Positions 35,501 through 50,500 of a stretch of DNA of 64,000 nt are shown piece by piece. The notes under the pieces are model-generated. The model had not been told where the DNA came from and did not search any database. It saw only the letters and a program-made list of their open reading frames with translations. The position numbers were made by a program, and so were the translations under genes. Source of the DNA: Mycolicibacterium sp. CH28. GTDB lineage: Bacteria > Actinomycetota > Actinomycetes > Mycobacteriales > Mycobacteriaceae. Every line of letters starts with the position of its first letter. Position 1 is the stretch's first letter. Location: the NCBI RefSeq assembly GCF_004745805.1, contig NZ_SRLQ01000002.1:186001-250000 (forward strand), in the 5' to 3' direction.

Positions 35501-38500
35501 ACGCCACTCTGGTGGCCGCCCCGCAGGTGCTGTTCAACTATCTGGGTCGATTCGATACCGCCCGACGGGACTGGTCGTTCGCCGACGACCACACCGTGTT
35601 GGAGGACCGTGACCCGGCAATGCCGCTGCCGCGGCTGCTGGAAGTCAACGCCGAGACCGTCGGTGGTGTCGACGGTGCGGTGCTGCGCGCCACGTTCAGC
35701 TGGCCCGCGGGCGCCGCCGACGAGGCAGACGTCGCCGCCCTGGCCCGGCGGTGGGCCGAGCTGCTCACCGCGATCGCCGCCAGCCCGGAGGTCGCCGGGC
35801 ACTCCCCCTCCGACTTCGCGCATCTGACCCTGACCAACGACGATGTGGCCCGGCTGGAAACCGCCTACCCCCGGCTTACCGACGTCCTACCGCTCACCCC
35901 GGCACAGCAGGGCATCTACTTCCACTCCACCTACACCGCACGCCGCGACCCCTACGTGGTGCAGCAGATCGTCGACATCACCGGACCCCTGGACACCGAC
36001 CGGTTCCAGCACGCCACCGAAACCGTTGCGGCCCGGCACCGGGCGCTGTCGGCGGCATTCACCACCCTGTCCGACGGCACCCCGGTCGCGGTCCACACCA
36101 CCGGCATCGCACCCGATTTCGAGGTCGTCGACGGCGGCGCCGAAGACTCGGCAGCATCGGTCGCCCGACTGGCCGAACGGGACCGGCGACGTCGTTTCGA
36201 TCTGGCCGCACCCCCGTTGACCCGCTACACCCTGGTGCGCCGCAGCGCCGAGGCGCACACCATGATCCAGACCGTCCACCACATCGTCGCCGACGGTTGG
36301 TCGGTGCCGATCGTCCTCGATGACCTGCTGACCGCCTACAGCGGAACCGATTTCGACGGGCCCGCACCACAGTTCACCCGATTCGTCGACTGGCTGGGCG
36401 ATCGCGACGAGGCCGCCGACCGCGCCGCCTGGGAACCGGCGCTGACCGGGATCAGCTCGCCAACCCGGATTGCGGCGGCCGACGGCACCGGCGAGCGGGC
36501 GACCGGGTTCGGCCGCCGCACCGGCACCCTTGCCGACCGCGCCGCCCTGACGGCCGCCGCAGGCCAGGCCGCGGTCACCGTCGGTACGCTGCTGCATACC
36601 GCGTGGGGAATCACGTTGGGGCGGCTCACCGGCACCGACGACGTCGTGTTCGGCACGGTCGTGTCCGGGCGCGGCGGTGCCGTCGACGGTATCGACACCA
36701 TGGTCGGACTACTGGTCAACACCGTGCCGGTGCGGGTCCGCTGGTCGCCCGCCGATACCGCCGCCACGGTGGCCGCGCGGGTGGCCGGCGCGGAGTCCGC
36801 GGTGATGGATCACCACCACCTGCCGCTGACTGAGGCGCACCGGATCGCCGGGGTCGACCCGCTGTTCGACACGCTGCTGGTGATCGAAAACCTCGGCGCC
36901 ACAGCACACGCCGCGAGCGGTCTGACGCTCGGCGACGTCGACGTGGTCGAGGCCCCGCACTATCCGCTGACCGTCATGGTGGCCGTCGGCGACACCGTTA
37001 CCGTGACCGTAACCAACGACCGCGAGCAGGTCTCCGACGTGTTCGCCGACACCGTCACTGCGGCATTCACCGACATCCTGTCGGCAGTGACCGCCCAACC
37101 GACGGTCCGCGGCGCCGCCGTTGCGCTGTCCCGTGCGGTACCCCAGGCAGCCGCACCGACCGCCGGGACCGTCACCGCACTGCTGGTCGACGCCGTGGCC
37201 GCCCACCCTGACCACACCGCCCTGGCCACCGGCGCAGGCCGGTTCACCTTCGCCGAACTCGGCGCCCGGGCCGCCGAACTGGCGCACGCGTTGGTCCGGG
37301 CCGGAGTGCACCGCGGCGATGTGGTCGCCGTGGCCATGTCGCGATCGGCCGACCTGGTCGCCGCGATGTGGGCGATCATCTGGGCGGGGGCGGCGTATCT
37401 GCCCGTCGACCCGACCTACCCACGACCGCGGATCGACTTCATGCTCGGCCACGCTCGGCCACGCGCGATCGTCGTCGACGACACCGGCCGCATCGCTGTC
37501 GCCGACGGGGTGCCCGACGGCACCACGGTGGTCGAGGTGGGCGACTGCCAGGACCTCGGGTCGTTCGAACCCGTGGCCGTCGGTCCGCTCGACGCCGTGT
37601 CGGTGCTCTATACCTCCGGCTCCACCGGCGAACCGAAGGCCGTCGTGGGAACCCATGGTGCACTGGCCAATCGGCTGACGTGGGCCGTCGCGGACTGGCC
37701 TGCCGACGTCCGGCTCGCCAAGAGCTCGCTGTCGTTCGTCGACGGCACCACCGAACTACTGGCCGGACTGGTGGCCGGCGCGTGCACCGTCCTGGCCGAC
37801 GACGGCGCCACCCGCGACGGCCGCGCACTGGCCCGGCTGATCGCCGACCACCGCGTCGGTCAGCTGGTAGCGGTGCCGTCACTAGCGGCGGCGCTGGCCG
37901 AGGAACACCCGGTCGAGGTCGCACGGGTTCGGCGTTGGATCCTCAGCGGCGAACCGCTGGCACCCGCACACATCGCCGCGCTGCGCACCGCCTGCCCGGA
38001 CACGACGATCGTCAACTCCTACGGTTCCTCGGAGGTCGCCGGAGACGTCCTCACCGGCGAGCAGCACGCCACCCCGATCACCCTGGGCAGCCCCGTCCCC
38101 GGCGCGGGCCTACGGATCCTCGACACCGCGCTGGCCGATCTTCCCCACGGTGTGATCGGCGAGATCTATATCAGCGGAACCCAGCTCGCGCGGGGTTACC
38201 TGCACCGTCCCGGGCAGACCGCCGCCCGGTTCGTCGCGGCACCAGACGGGCAGCGGATGTACCGCACCGGCGATCTCGGCGCCCGGTTGCCCGACGGCAC
38301 GGTGGTCTTCGCCGGCCGCGCCGACGAGCAGCTGAAGGTCAACGGCCACCGGGTGGAACCCGGCGAGGTCGAGGCGGCGCTGACCGCCCGCCCCGAGGTG
38401 CGCGAGGCAGCCGTGATCGGCACCGGGTCGGCCCTGGCGGCGTTCCTGGTCGCCGAACCGGTGGATGCCGCCGAGCTGCTGGCCGTGCTGGCCGACGCGT

Positions 38501-41500
38501 TGCCGCGCCACCTGGTACCCGCCGTCGTCACCGTCATCGATGCGATTCCCCTGCTGCCCAACGGTAAACGCGATACCGAAGCCCTGCGGTCCTTGACTAC
38601 GCCGGCCCCGGCCGACCCGGTTGCACCGCTGGCCGCCGCCGACGACGTACAACGCGCGATCGTCGACATCATGGCCGCCGTGCTGGGCTGCGACACGGTC
38701 GGTGCCGACGCCGACTTCTTCGCGCTCGGTGGGGACAGCATCGCCGCGATCCGGCTCACCAGCAGGCTCGCCCGCGCCGGCTACGTCCTGACCACTGAGG
38801 ACGTATTCCGGCGGCGCACCGCCGTGGGCTTGGCCGAACTGGTGCACACCACCCCAGGCGCCGTCACCACGGCCGAGGTCCCCCGCTACGGCACCGTGCG
38901 GCTGTCCGCGACCGCCATCGGCCGGATCGGACTTCAGGCCGAGGACATCTGGGCGATGTCGCCGCTACAGCAGGGCGTCTACTACCAGAGCACCCTGGAC
39001 GAGGCCGGGGCGACCTACGTCGCACAGAACACCTTCGACTTCGACCGGCGCATCGATATCGATGCCATGCGAGGCGCATTCGCCGCCCTACTGGCCCGCC
39101 ACCCGCAACTGCGGGTCGGCTTCCGGACGATCGAGGACGGCGACACCACCGCCCTGGTGCAGGTGGTCGCCACCGAGGTGCCCGCCGACATCACCGTCGT
39201 GGACCTGTCCGGCGAGCCGTCACCCGCCGAGACGGCGGCGCAGATTGCCGCCGCCGACCGCACCGCCCCATTCGACGTCGCCGAACCGCCCCTGCTGCGG
39301 ATGACGCTGCTGCGGCTGCCCGACGGCCACGACCGGATGCTGCTCACCTACCACTTCCTGCTCTTCGACGGCTGGTCCCGCGAACTCGTGCTGCGGGAAC
39401 TGTTCGCGCTGTATGCGTCCGGCGGCAGTCACGGCGCCGTCGAGCCGCACCGCGACGTGGTGCTCGGATACCTGAACTGGCTGCAGACCACCGGCGAGAC
39501 CGTCGCATCGCAGGCCTGGGCGCAGCTGCTCGCCGGGGTGAGCGAACCCACCCTGGCCACCGGGGTCGCACCCGGACATCCCGACGCCGGGCCGGGCTCC
39601 GAACCGGGTCGCATCGTAGTGACCGTGCCCGGCGGGCTCACCGAGCAGCTGGCCACGACCGCCAACGAGCTTGGTGTCACCCTGAATTCGGTGCTCACCA
39701 CCGCACTGGCCATGGTGACCGGCTACCAGGCCGGTAGCACCGATGTCGTCATCGGCACCACGGTCGCCGGACGACCCGGCGAGCTGGTCGGCATCGACGA
39801 GACGATCGGCCTGTTCCTCAACACCGTGCCGGTGCGGGTGGATGCCTCCCCTGCCCGGTCCGCGGCGGCGACCATCCGCGCCGTCGACGAGCAGCGCATC
39901 TCGATGATGCGCCACGACCACCTGGGTCTGGGCCAGATCCAGCGCGCGGCAGGAGACTCGGCGGTCGCACTGTTCGACTCGCTGCTGGTACTGCAGAACT
40001 TCCTCGATGACGACACCTTCACCGACCTGGAGTCCGCACACGGCATCGTCGGCGTCGACTACTACGACAGCACCCACTTCCCGCTGACCTGGGTACTGAC
40101 ACCCGGGCGCGAACTGACGGTGAAACTCGAATACCGGGTGATCGACGACGAGCGCGCCCGCGAGATGGTCTCCCAACTCGTGGCCGCCCTGCAGTCGATC
40201 GCGACGAACCCCGAGCGGGCGCTGGGCTCCGCCGATCTGGTCGGCACCGAACGACGCTCGACGTTGCAGCGGCGGTGGGCGCAGACGCAGCGACCGGTCG
40301 AAGACATCACCATCGCGGAGTTGCTGGCCCGCCAGGCCGACCGGGATCCAGCTGCCGCCGCGCTGGTGTTCGGTGACCAACGGCTGAGTTTCCGCGAACT
40401 CGACGACCGGGTGAACCAGCTGGCGCGCTACCTCCGGTCCCGCGGTGCCGGTCCGGAAACCTTTGTCGCCCTGGCTTTGCCGCGCTCCATCGAGATGGTC
40501 GTCGCCTTGTTCGCGGTGCTGCGGACCGGCGCGGGCTACCTGCCGCTGGAACTCGACCTGCCGATCGAACGGCTGCGCACCATCCTCAACGACGCGCGGC
40601 CGGTACTGCTGCTCGCTGGCGACACCCGCGCCGAACTGTCCGATCACGCTCGCTCCCGCGGCACCGCGGTGATCACCGTGACAGATCCTGGCATCGCGGC
40701 CACCGCTGCTCAACGGCTCACCGCCGCGGAACTGGCCGGCTTCACCGGCGCGCAGCGGCTCGCCCACCCGGCCTACCTGATCTACACCTCGGGCTCCACC
40801 GGGCGGCCCAAGGGTGTGCTGACCGGTTACGCCGGCCTGACCAACATGTTCTTCAACCACCGCGAGGCGATCTTCGCCCCGACCGTCGAACGGGTCGCGG
40901 CCACCGGCCGGGACCACCTGCACATCGCCCACACCGTGTCCTTCTCCTTCGACATGTCCTGGGAGGAGCTGTTCTGGCTCGTCGAGGGCCACACCGTGCA
41001 CATCTGCGACGAGGAACTGCGCCGCGACGCACCGGCCCTGGTCGGCTACTGCCGCGAACATGCGATCGACGTCATCAACGTCACCCCCACCTATGCCCAC
41101 CACCTGCTCGACGCCGGATTGCTCGACGACGGGGGCCACATCCCCGCCCTGGTGCTGCTGGGCGGCGAGGCGGTCGGCGAGCAGGTCTGGTCACGGCTGC
41201 GCGAGCATCCCGGCACCGCCGGCTACAACCTGTACGGCCCCACCGAGTACACCATCAACACCCTCGGCGCCGGTACCGATGACAGGGCTACAGCCACTGT
41301 GGGACAACCCATTTGGAACACCAGGGCCTATATCCTCGACGCCGCCCTGCGGCCGGTCCCCGACGGCGCCGTAGGCGAGCTGTACATCGCCGGTGTCGGC
41401 CTCGCCCGCGGCTACCACCACCGGGCCGGGCTGACCGCCACGGCGATGGTCGCCGACCCGTACCTAGCCGGCGGCCGGATGTATCGCACCGGGGATCTGG

Positions 41501-44500
41501 TGCGACGGCGCCCCGGTGGGGATCTGGACTTCCTCGGCCGCGCCGACGACCAGGTCAAGATCCGCGGCTACCGGGTCGAGCTCGGCGAGGTCGAGTCGGT
41601 GCTGGTCGAGGCCGCCGGGGTGGTCCGCTGCGCGGTGGTCGTCCGGCCCGGTACCGGCACACCCCCGGTCAAGACGCTGGCCGCCTACGTGATCGCCCGC
41701 CAACAGCCCCGGGACACCCCGGAATTCGTCGCCGCGCTGCGTGATCACCTGGCCGCGCGGCTACCCGCCTACATGGTGCCGGCGCGGTACGGGATCGTCG
41801 ACCACCTGCCGCTGACCATCAACGGCAAACTGGACACCGCCGCGCTCCCGGAGCCGGTACCGGCCAGCACCGGCGGCAGGCGGGCGCCGCGCACCCCGGC
41901 CGAGGCCGTCCTGCTCGACATCGTCGCCGCGGTGCTCGGCCTGGACGGCGCAATCGGCGTCGACGACGACTTCTTCGCCCTCGGCGGCGACAGCATCTCA
42001 TCGATCGCCGTCAGCGGACGCGCCCGAAAGGCCGGCCTGCACGTGACGCCGCGGGATATCTTCCGTCGCCGCACCGTCGCCGCGGTCGCTGCCGCGGCCC
42101 CCTCGACGACCGTCGCGGCGGTGACGGACTCCGGGGTCGGACCGATCGTGGCGACACCCATGCTCGCCGAGACTGTCACGGCGGCAACGCCACTGGATAA
42201 CTTCTACCAGTCGATGGTGCTGACCACCCCGCTCGGCATCAGCGCCGAGCAGCTGCGCGCCATGCTCGGCGCGCTGCTCGACGCCCACCCCATGTTGCGG
42301 GCCAGGCTCGAGGTCGCCGACGGTGGCTGGACTCTGACCGTGCCACCACCGGACGAGGCGCCCGCCCCCACGCTGGCCGTCGAGAGAAACCCGTTGAGCA
42401 GCAACGGTATCGCCGCCGCGGTCGCGCGCGTGGCGGCTCGGCTGGCCCCGCAGGACGGGATCATGATGCGCGCGGTCTGGCACGACATCGCCGGCCAGGC
42501 CGGACACTTGCTGATCGTGATCCACCATCTGGTCGTCGACGGGGTGTCCTGGCGCATCCTGGCCGAGGACCTGGCCCTGGCCTGGGACGACATCTCGGCC
42601 GGGCGCGCGGTGTCGCTCACCGAGCCGCCAACCTCCTTCCGCACCTGGGCCTGCGCGCTGGCGGGGACCGATTTCACGCAGGAGGCCGACCATTGGAACG
42701 CCGTGCTGGCCACCCCCGACCCCCAACTTGGGGTGCGTGCCCCAGAGCCGGTTCGCGACACCGCGAGCACCGTTGTCAGCCATAGCTTCTCGCTTCCCGC
42801 ACCGGTAAGCGCCGCACTGTTGTCGGCGGTGCCGGCCGCCTTCCACGGCGGGGTCAACGACGTCCTGCTGAGCACCCTGGCACTGGCACTGGCGCGCTGG
42901 CGCGCCGCTCGCGGGCAGGCCGACGCCACGGCGGCGGTGCTGAACCTGGAAGGTCACGGTCGCGAGGCAGAGCTGGTCGCCGAGCACCTGGATCTGTCCC
43001 GCACGATCGGCTGGTTCACCGCGATCTATCCGGTGCGGGTCGACCCGGGGACACTGAGCTGGGACGAGGTGCTGGCCGCCGGTCCCGCCCTGGCGGCAGC
43101 GGTCAAGTCGGTCAAGGAGCAGCTGCGTGCCGTCCCCAACCGCGGGCTGGGCTACGGCGTGCTGCGACACCTCGACCGCGGCGCACCGATCAGCGGTGCC
43201 GCTCCGCAGATCCTATTCAACTATCTGGGCCGCTTCACCGGCGGGACCGGGCACGACTGGGTGCCGGTGGCCGAGATCGGCGCCTTGCGCGAGGGCGTCG
43301 ACCCGACGAATCCCGCAGTGGCCCTGGAGATCAACGCCCTGGCCGAGGACCGCCCGGACGGCACGGTGCTGACCGCCACGCTGGCCTGGCCGGCCGGCCT
43401 GGCTGCCGAGGCCGAGATGCGCGAACTCGCCGAGCTGTGGGCCGAGGCGATCACCGCGCTGACTCGGTGCACCGCACTGCACGGGCACACTCCGTCCGAC
43501 TTCCCGCTGATCACGCTCACCCAGGCCGACATCGACGGCTGGGAACGCGACGCCCCGGTGCTGGACGTGCTGCCACTTCTGCCGCTGCAGGAGGGCATGT
43601 ACTTCCACAGCGCGTTCGGCGACGGCGTGGACACCTACCGCGTGCAGCAGATCGCCGAACTCACCGGGCCGGTGGAGCCGGAGGCGCTGCACGCCGCAGC
43701 ACATGCCGTGCTGCACCGGCACCAGGCGCTGCGGGCCAGCTTCCGGGAACTGGCCGACGGCCGGGTGGCCCAGGTGATCTGGGCCGACGTTCCGGTTGAG
43801 TTCGACGCCGTGACTGCCGGCACCGGCCGCTGGGACGACATTGCCGCCAAACACCTTTCGCGGCCGTTTGACCTATCCGAGCCGCCGCTGGTCCGTTACA
43901 CCCTGGTGTCGTTGAGCCCTGGCGAGCACCGGCTGATCCAGACGCTGCACCACATCGTCGCCGACGGCTGGTCTTACCCGCTGATCTTCGGCGACATCGT
44001 CGAGCACTACAACGCCGCGCTCGGGGCCGGTCCCGCACCGGCGCCCCTGGCCGTCACCCTGCGCGACCACATCGAAGCAGTGAACGCGGCCGGCTCGCAT
44101 GGCACGGCAGCATGGGCGGTCGCGCTGGCCGATGTCGACCCCACCCTGCTGTTCCCCGACACCACCGTGGGTGAACACCGCAGCGTCACCCGCCGACTGT
44201 CGCGTCAGCTCACCGAGGCGCTGAGCCGGTCCGCACGCGACCGCGGGCTGACCCTGAGCACGGTGCTGCACGGCGCGTGGGGGGTGCTGCTCGGCGCGCT
44301 CACCGGCCGGCGCCGAATCACGTTCGGCTCCACCGTGTCCGGGCGGGCCGGCACCCTGACCGGCACCGAATCGATCGTCGGGCTGCTGATCAACACCGTG
44401 CCGGTGCCGATGTCCTGGAACCACGCGACCCCGTTGGCCACCGTGTTCGACGACCTCCAGCAGCAGCAGAGCAGCCTGCTCGACGCCCAGCACGTCGGGT

Positions 44501-47500
44501 TGGGCGAGCTGGCCAGGCTGGCCGGGGTACGGGAGTTCTTCGACACCCTGGTGGTCGTCGAGAACTTCCCAACCACTTCCGACGAATCACCGTCGCACCC
44601 GAAGGCGTTGAGCTATCACGGGTTCACCGGCACCGATGCCCCGCACTACCCCCTCGCCCTGGTCGCCTACCTCGGCGACGAGTTGACCCTGGAGATCAAG
44701 TACGACACCGCGGCACTGACATCGGCACACGCCGAGCGGTTCGCCGAACGGACCGAAACCGTCCTCGCCGCGTTCGCCGATCGGCCGGACCAGCCGGTCG
44801 GCGCGCTCGATCTGCGCACCGACGCCGAGCGGCACCGCACCGCGGCCGGCACCCCGCGGCGCGGGCCCGATCGCACCCTGGCCGACGCCTTCGCCGCGGT
44901 GGTCCGGCGCGCACCGGATGCCGTGGCGGTCGGTTGCGGACCGGACCGGCTCAGCTACGCCGAGCTCGACGCTCGCGCCTCCGCGGTCGCCGCGGCGTTG
45001 ATCGGCGCCGGCGTGCGGCCCGAGACGCGCGTCGCCGTGGCTATGCCGCGATCGCTGGACCTGATCGTCGCCCTGCTCGCCGTCGTCAAGGCCGGCGGCA
45101 CGTACGTCCCGCTCGACATCGACTCGCCGGAGGCACGGCTGCGGCACATCCTCGACGATGCCGCGCCGGTCTGCGTGCTCACCGACCGGGCCGACCGGAT
45201 CCCCGCCGCGGTCGCGCCGGTGCTCATCGTCGGCGACGCCGCCCGGTACCGGGGCGACGCGGTCCTGGCGCCCGACGCCGTCCATACCGACCAGGCCGCC
45301 TACGTCATCTACACCTCCGGTTCGACCGGGGTCCCGAAAGGTGTTGCGGTCACGCACCGCAACGTGGTGGCGCTGTTCGACGGTGCCGCGCGCCACTTTG
45401 ATGTCGGAGCCGGCGACGTGTGGACGATGTTCCACTCGGTGGCCTTCGACTTCTCGGTGTGGGAGCTGTGGGGTGCGCTGCTGCACGGCGGTCGGCTGGT
45501 CGTCGTCGAACCGGACGTGGCCCGTGACCCGGATCGCTTCGTGCGGCTGCTGGCCGACGAGCGGGTCACGGTGCTCAACCAGACCCCGTCGGCGTTCTAT
45601 CCGCTGATCGAGGCCGACCGGCGACTGCGACCGCCGCTGGCCCTGCGCTACGTGGTGTTCGGCGGCGAGGCCCTGGACACCGCCCGGCTGTCCGGGTGGT
45701 ACGACCGCCACGATTCCGACAGCCCGCAGCTGGTCAACATGTACGGCATCACCGAGACGTGTGTGCACGTCACGTACCGCCCGCTCGGTCCGGCCGACAC
45801 CGAAGGTGCCAGCGTGATCGGCGGCGCCTTGCCGGGTTTGGGCGTCCACCTGCTGGATCGCTGGTTGCGGCCGGTCCCCGCCGGTGTCGCCGGCGAGATG
45901 TACATCGCCGGTGGGCAACTGGCTCGCGGCTACGTCGGCAGGGCTGGCCTGACCGCGAGTCGGTTCATCGCCAACCCCTTCGACGGGTCCGGAGAGCGGC
46001 TGTACCGCAGCGGCGATACCGCGATGTGGACCGAGGACGGCGAGCTGGTCTATCTCGGCCGCTCGGACCACCAGGTCAAGGTGCGGGGCTACCGGGTCGA
46101 ACTCGGCGAGGTCGAAGGGGCGCTGGCCGCGCTGCCCGGTATCGCCAACGCCGCCGCGGCCGTGCACACCGACGATGCCGGGCGTACCCGACTGGTGGGC
46201 TACCTGGTCGGATCGGGCGATGTGGCCGAGGTCCGTGCCGGGCTCGCGCAGCGGATTCCCGACTACATGGTGCCGTCGACGTTCATCGTCCTCGACGCGC
46301 TGCCGCTGACCGTCAACGGCAAGCTGGACCGGGCGGCCCTGCCCGCCCCGGCGGACCACGTCGCCGAAGCCGTGCCGGCCGGCGGTACCACCGCCGGACT
46401 GCTGGCCGGGTTGTGCACCGAAATCCTCGGCAGCACAGTCGGTATCGACGATGACTTCTTCGCCGTGGGCGGTGACAGCATCGTCGCCATCCAGCTGGTC
46501 AACCGGGCGCGCCGCGAAGGCGTGCGCATCACCCCGCAGCAGGTATTCGTCTGCCGCACCCCGGCCGCGCTGGCGCGGGCGGCGCAGGCACAAGCCCATC
46601 CGGCGGTACCCGAGGACACCGGACCCGATCTGGGCGAGGTGCTGCCAACGCCGATCGTGCAGCGGCTCGCCGAGCTCGGCGGGTCGATCTCCCGGCTCAA
46701 CCAGGCCGAGCTGGTACGCACTCCGGCCGGAGCGAGCCCAGCGCGACTGCAGGCCGCGGTGGACGCCGTCGTCGCCCGCCACGATGCGCTGCGGTTACGC
46801 CTGCATCGACCGGCGCCGATGCTGTGGTCACTGGAAGTGACTGCCCGGTCGGCTGTTTCGCTCCGACGAGTGGACGCCGTCGGCCTGTCCGACGACGCGC
46901 TGCGGGATGCGATCGGGGTCGAGTCCGACGCGGCTGCCGACCGCCTCGATGCCGACGCCGGCGTCATTGTGCAGGCGGTTTGGTTCGACCGCGGCGACCA
47001 ACAGGGCCGGTTGCTGTTGGTGGTGCATCACCTAGCCATCGACGCCGTGTCCTGGCCGATCCTGCTCGAGGATCTGCGTGCGGCCTATGACCGCACACCG
47101 CTGGCGCCGGTGTCGACCTCGATCCGCGCCCACGCCCGGATGGTCAGCGAAACCGCCCAGGGCTCAGCACGGTTGGCCGAGTTCGAGCATTGGGCCGCCA
47201 CCCTGGCGCCTGGCGCCGAGCTCGACCCGCAGGCCAGCACGGTGGGTCTGACGACGGGCGCCACCCGCGACCACGAGGTGCGGCTGTCGGCCCAGGAGAC
47301 GGCGCCGTTGCTGACCAGCGTTCCGGCGATGGCCAATGCCGACGTCACCGACACGCTGGTCACCGCGCTGTATCTGGCGGTGGCCCGGTGGCGCGACGGG
47401 CACGGCCGGCCGCTGGCGCTCGACCTGGAACGCCACGGCCGCGACCACTGGGGTGACGATGTCGATCTGTCCCGGACCATCGGGTGGTTCACCACCATCG

Positions 47501-50500
47501 CTCCCGTCCGGCTGGCCGCGAGTTCGCCGGATCTGGTCGTCGCGCTCGGGGAGATCAAGGAACAGCTACGCGCCGCCCCGGACGGCGGGCACGGGTTCGG
47601 CCAGCTGCGCTACTGCAACGCACGTACCGCTGCCGCCCTGGGCCGGCTGCCCGGCCCGCAGCTGCTGTTCAACTACCTCGGCCGGTGGAGCATCGAGGAT
47701 GACACCGACTGGGCGAGCGCACCCGAGGCAGATGCTCTACGGGTGACGCCGGATCCGGACCTGGGCATCCCGTATCTGCTGGAGATCAACACCTTCTGCG
47801 CCGAGCTCGCCGACGGTCCGGAGTTGCGGGCCGTCCTCACCTATGCCGACGGCGGGCTGAGCACCGAGGCCGTCACCGAGCTGGGCGAGCACTTCGCGGC
47901 GGTGCTGCGCGAGCTGGGACGCGCCGCCACCGGCACCTCGGCGGTGCGACTGACACCGTCGGATCTGCCGCTGGTCGAACTGAGCCAGGGGGACATCGAC
48001 CGGGTCGCCGCGACCGCCCCGGACCGGGTGGAGACCATCTGGCCGTTGTCGCCGCTGCAGGAAGGGGTGTACTTCCAGGCGCGCTACGCCGATGCCGCGG
48101 TCTATGTGGTGCAGAACGTCTTCGACATCGCCGAGCGGATCGACCTGCCCGCGCTGTGCGCGGCCTACTCCGCGGTGATGCGGCGTAACCCGGTGCTGCG
48201 CTCCGGGTTTCATGCCGACGAACTGCCCCGGCCGGTGGCCGCCATCGCGACCGATCCGGTGTGTGAACCCGAGCTGGTCGACCTCGGCGGGCTGCGACCC
48301 GAGCAGATCGAAGCCCGGCTCGCCGAGCTCACCGCGGCTGACCGGCTCCGCACCTTCGACCTCGGGGTCCCACCGTTGGCCCGGTTCACCGTGGTCCGGA
48401 CGGCGCAGCGGGATCGGCTGATCTTCAGCTACCACTTCCTGCTGCTCGACGGCTGGTCCCGGGAGCAACTACTGCGCGAACTGTTCACCGAATACGCCGC
48501 CGCCGTGCGGGGCGTCCCGGCCGAGCTCCCCACCCCTGCGGCCGGGTTCACCGACTACCTGCACTGGCTGGACGACCAGGATCGTGGAGCGTCGGCACGG
48601 TGCTGGGCCCAGGCGCTGGCCGGGTTGGCAGCACCGACGCTGTTGGTGCCCGCGGCGGTCGGCACCGAGCCGACGCTGGCGTTGCGGCTGGATTTCACCC
48701 TGACCGAGGAGCAGACCGCGGCGCTGACCCGCACCGCGCGGGACGGCGGGGTGACGCTCAACGCGGTGATCAGCACCGCACTGGCGCTGGTGTTGGGATA
48801 CGAAACCGGTTCCCAGGACGTCGTTTTCGGCTCGACGGTGGCCGGGCGGCCCACCGACCTGGACGGTATCGAGTCGGTGATCGGATTGTTCCTCAACACC
48901 GTGCCCACCCGGGTCCGGCTAGCTCCGGGACGTTCGGTCGCCGACACCGCGCGCGCCGTCCAGTCCGAGCGGCTGGATCTGATGGATCACGAGTACCTGG
49001 GCCTCGGCGACATCCAGCGCGCGGCCGGGGCGAGCGGGCCGCTGTTCGACAGCCTGTATGTGCTGCAGAACTTCCTCGACGACGACACCTTCAGCGACCT
49101 GGAAACCGAACACGGTATCGTCGGCCACGATTCGGTCGACGCGTCGCACTATCCGCTGACCTGGGTGGCCTCCCCGGGCCGACGGCTCTGGGTCAAGCTG
49201 GAATACCGGCCCGACGTCGTCGACCGCGGCCACGCGCAGCGATTGCTGGACCGACTGCGGCAGGTGCTCACCCACTGCTCCGGACAGTACGACGCCGCGC
49301 TGGCCACCGTTCCACTGGTGTTGCCCGGCGAACAGGCCGGGCTGGCCGCGCGGGCGAACTCCACCCGCCATCCGCTGCCCGCGGTCACCGTCACCGACCT
49401 GCTGGCCGAACACCGCGAGCGTGACCTCCCCGCGCTGGTCTGCGGTGCGGACCGGGTCAGCTACCGCGAGCTCGACGAGCGGATCACCAGGCTGGCCTGG
49501 CTGTTGCACGAGCACGGTGCCGGACGGGAATGCACGGTGGCGCTGGCCATTCCCCGCTCGGTCGACGCGGTGGTGGCCCTGTTCGCGGTGCTGCGGGCCG
49601 GTGCGGCGTATCTGCCGCTGGAACTGGACTACCCCGACGAGCGGCTGGCGACCATGCTCGGCGACGCCCGGCCGGTGTGCCTGGTGACCACCGCGGCCGT
49701 CACCGACCGCATTTCCCCGCTCGCCGGGACCACCACCCTGATCGTGCTGGACGGCACGGAACTGCCTGCCGCCCCGCCGGATTGGCCCGGCGGGCAACCG
49801 ACCCTCGACGACCCGGCCTACCTGATCTACACCTCCGGGTCGACGGGCGCGCCCAAGGGCGTCGTCACCGCACACCGCGGCCTGACCAACATGCACCTCA
49901 ACCATCGCGCGGCGATCTTCGAACCGGCCATCGCCAGGGCGGGCGGGCGTCGACTGCGGATCGCCCACACCGTGTCGTTCTCCTTCGACATGTCCTGGGA
50001 GGAACTGCTGTGGCTCATCGAGGGCCACGAGGTGCACATCTGCGACGAGGAGCTGCGCCGCGACGCGACCGCGCTGGTGGACTACTGCCACAAGCACGAG
50101 ATCGACGTCGTCAATGTGACACCGACCTACGCCGGGCTGCTCTTCGAGCAGGGGCTGCTCGACCCGGGCGGACACCCACCGGTGCTGGTGTTACTCGGCG
50201 GCGAGGCGGTGTCGGTTGCGGTCTGGGATCGGTTGCGCGACAGCGACACCAGCTACGGCTACAACCTGTACGGCCCGACCGAGTACACCATCAACACCCT
50301 GGGCGGGGGCACCGGCGACAGCGCGACTCCGACGGTGGGCCAGCCGATCTGGAACACCAGGGTCTACATCCTGGACCCGTGGCTGCGACCGGTCCCCGAC
50401 GGTATGGCCGGTGAGCTGTATATCGCCGGCGCCGGCCTGGCCCGCGGCTACCTGGGCCGGCCGGGGCTGAGCGCCGACCGGTTCGTCGCCGACCCGTTCG

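Noticed and set aside
39220..41139. 639-codon open frame on the minus strand inside the NRPS gene, and many shorter ones
   Set aside because: High-GC antisense shadow of conserved NRPS domains; composition is Arg/Gly/Asp-rich with no domain and no ribosome site.
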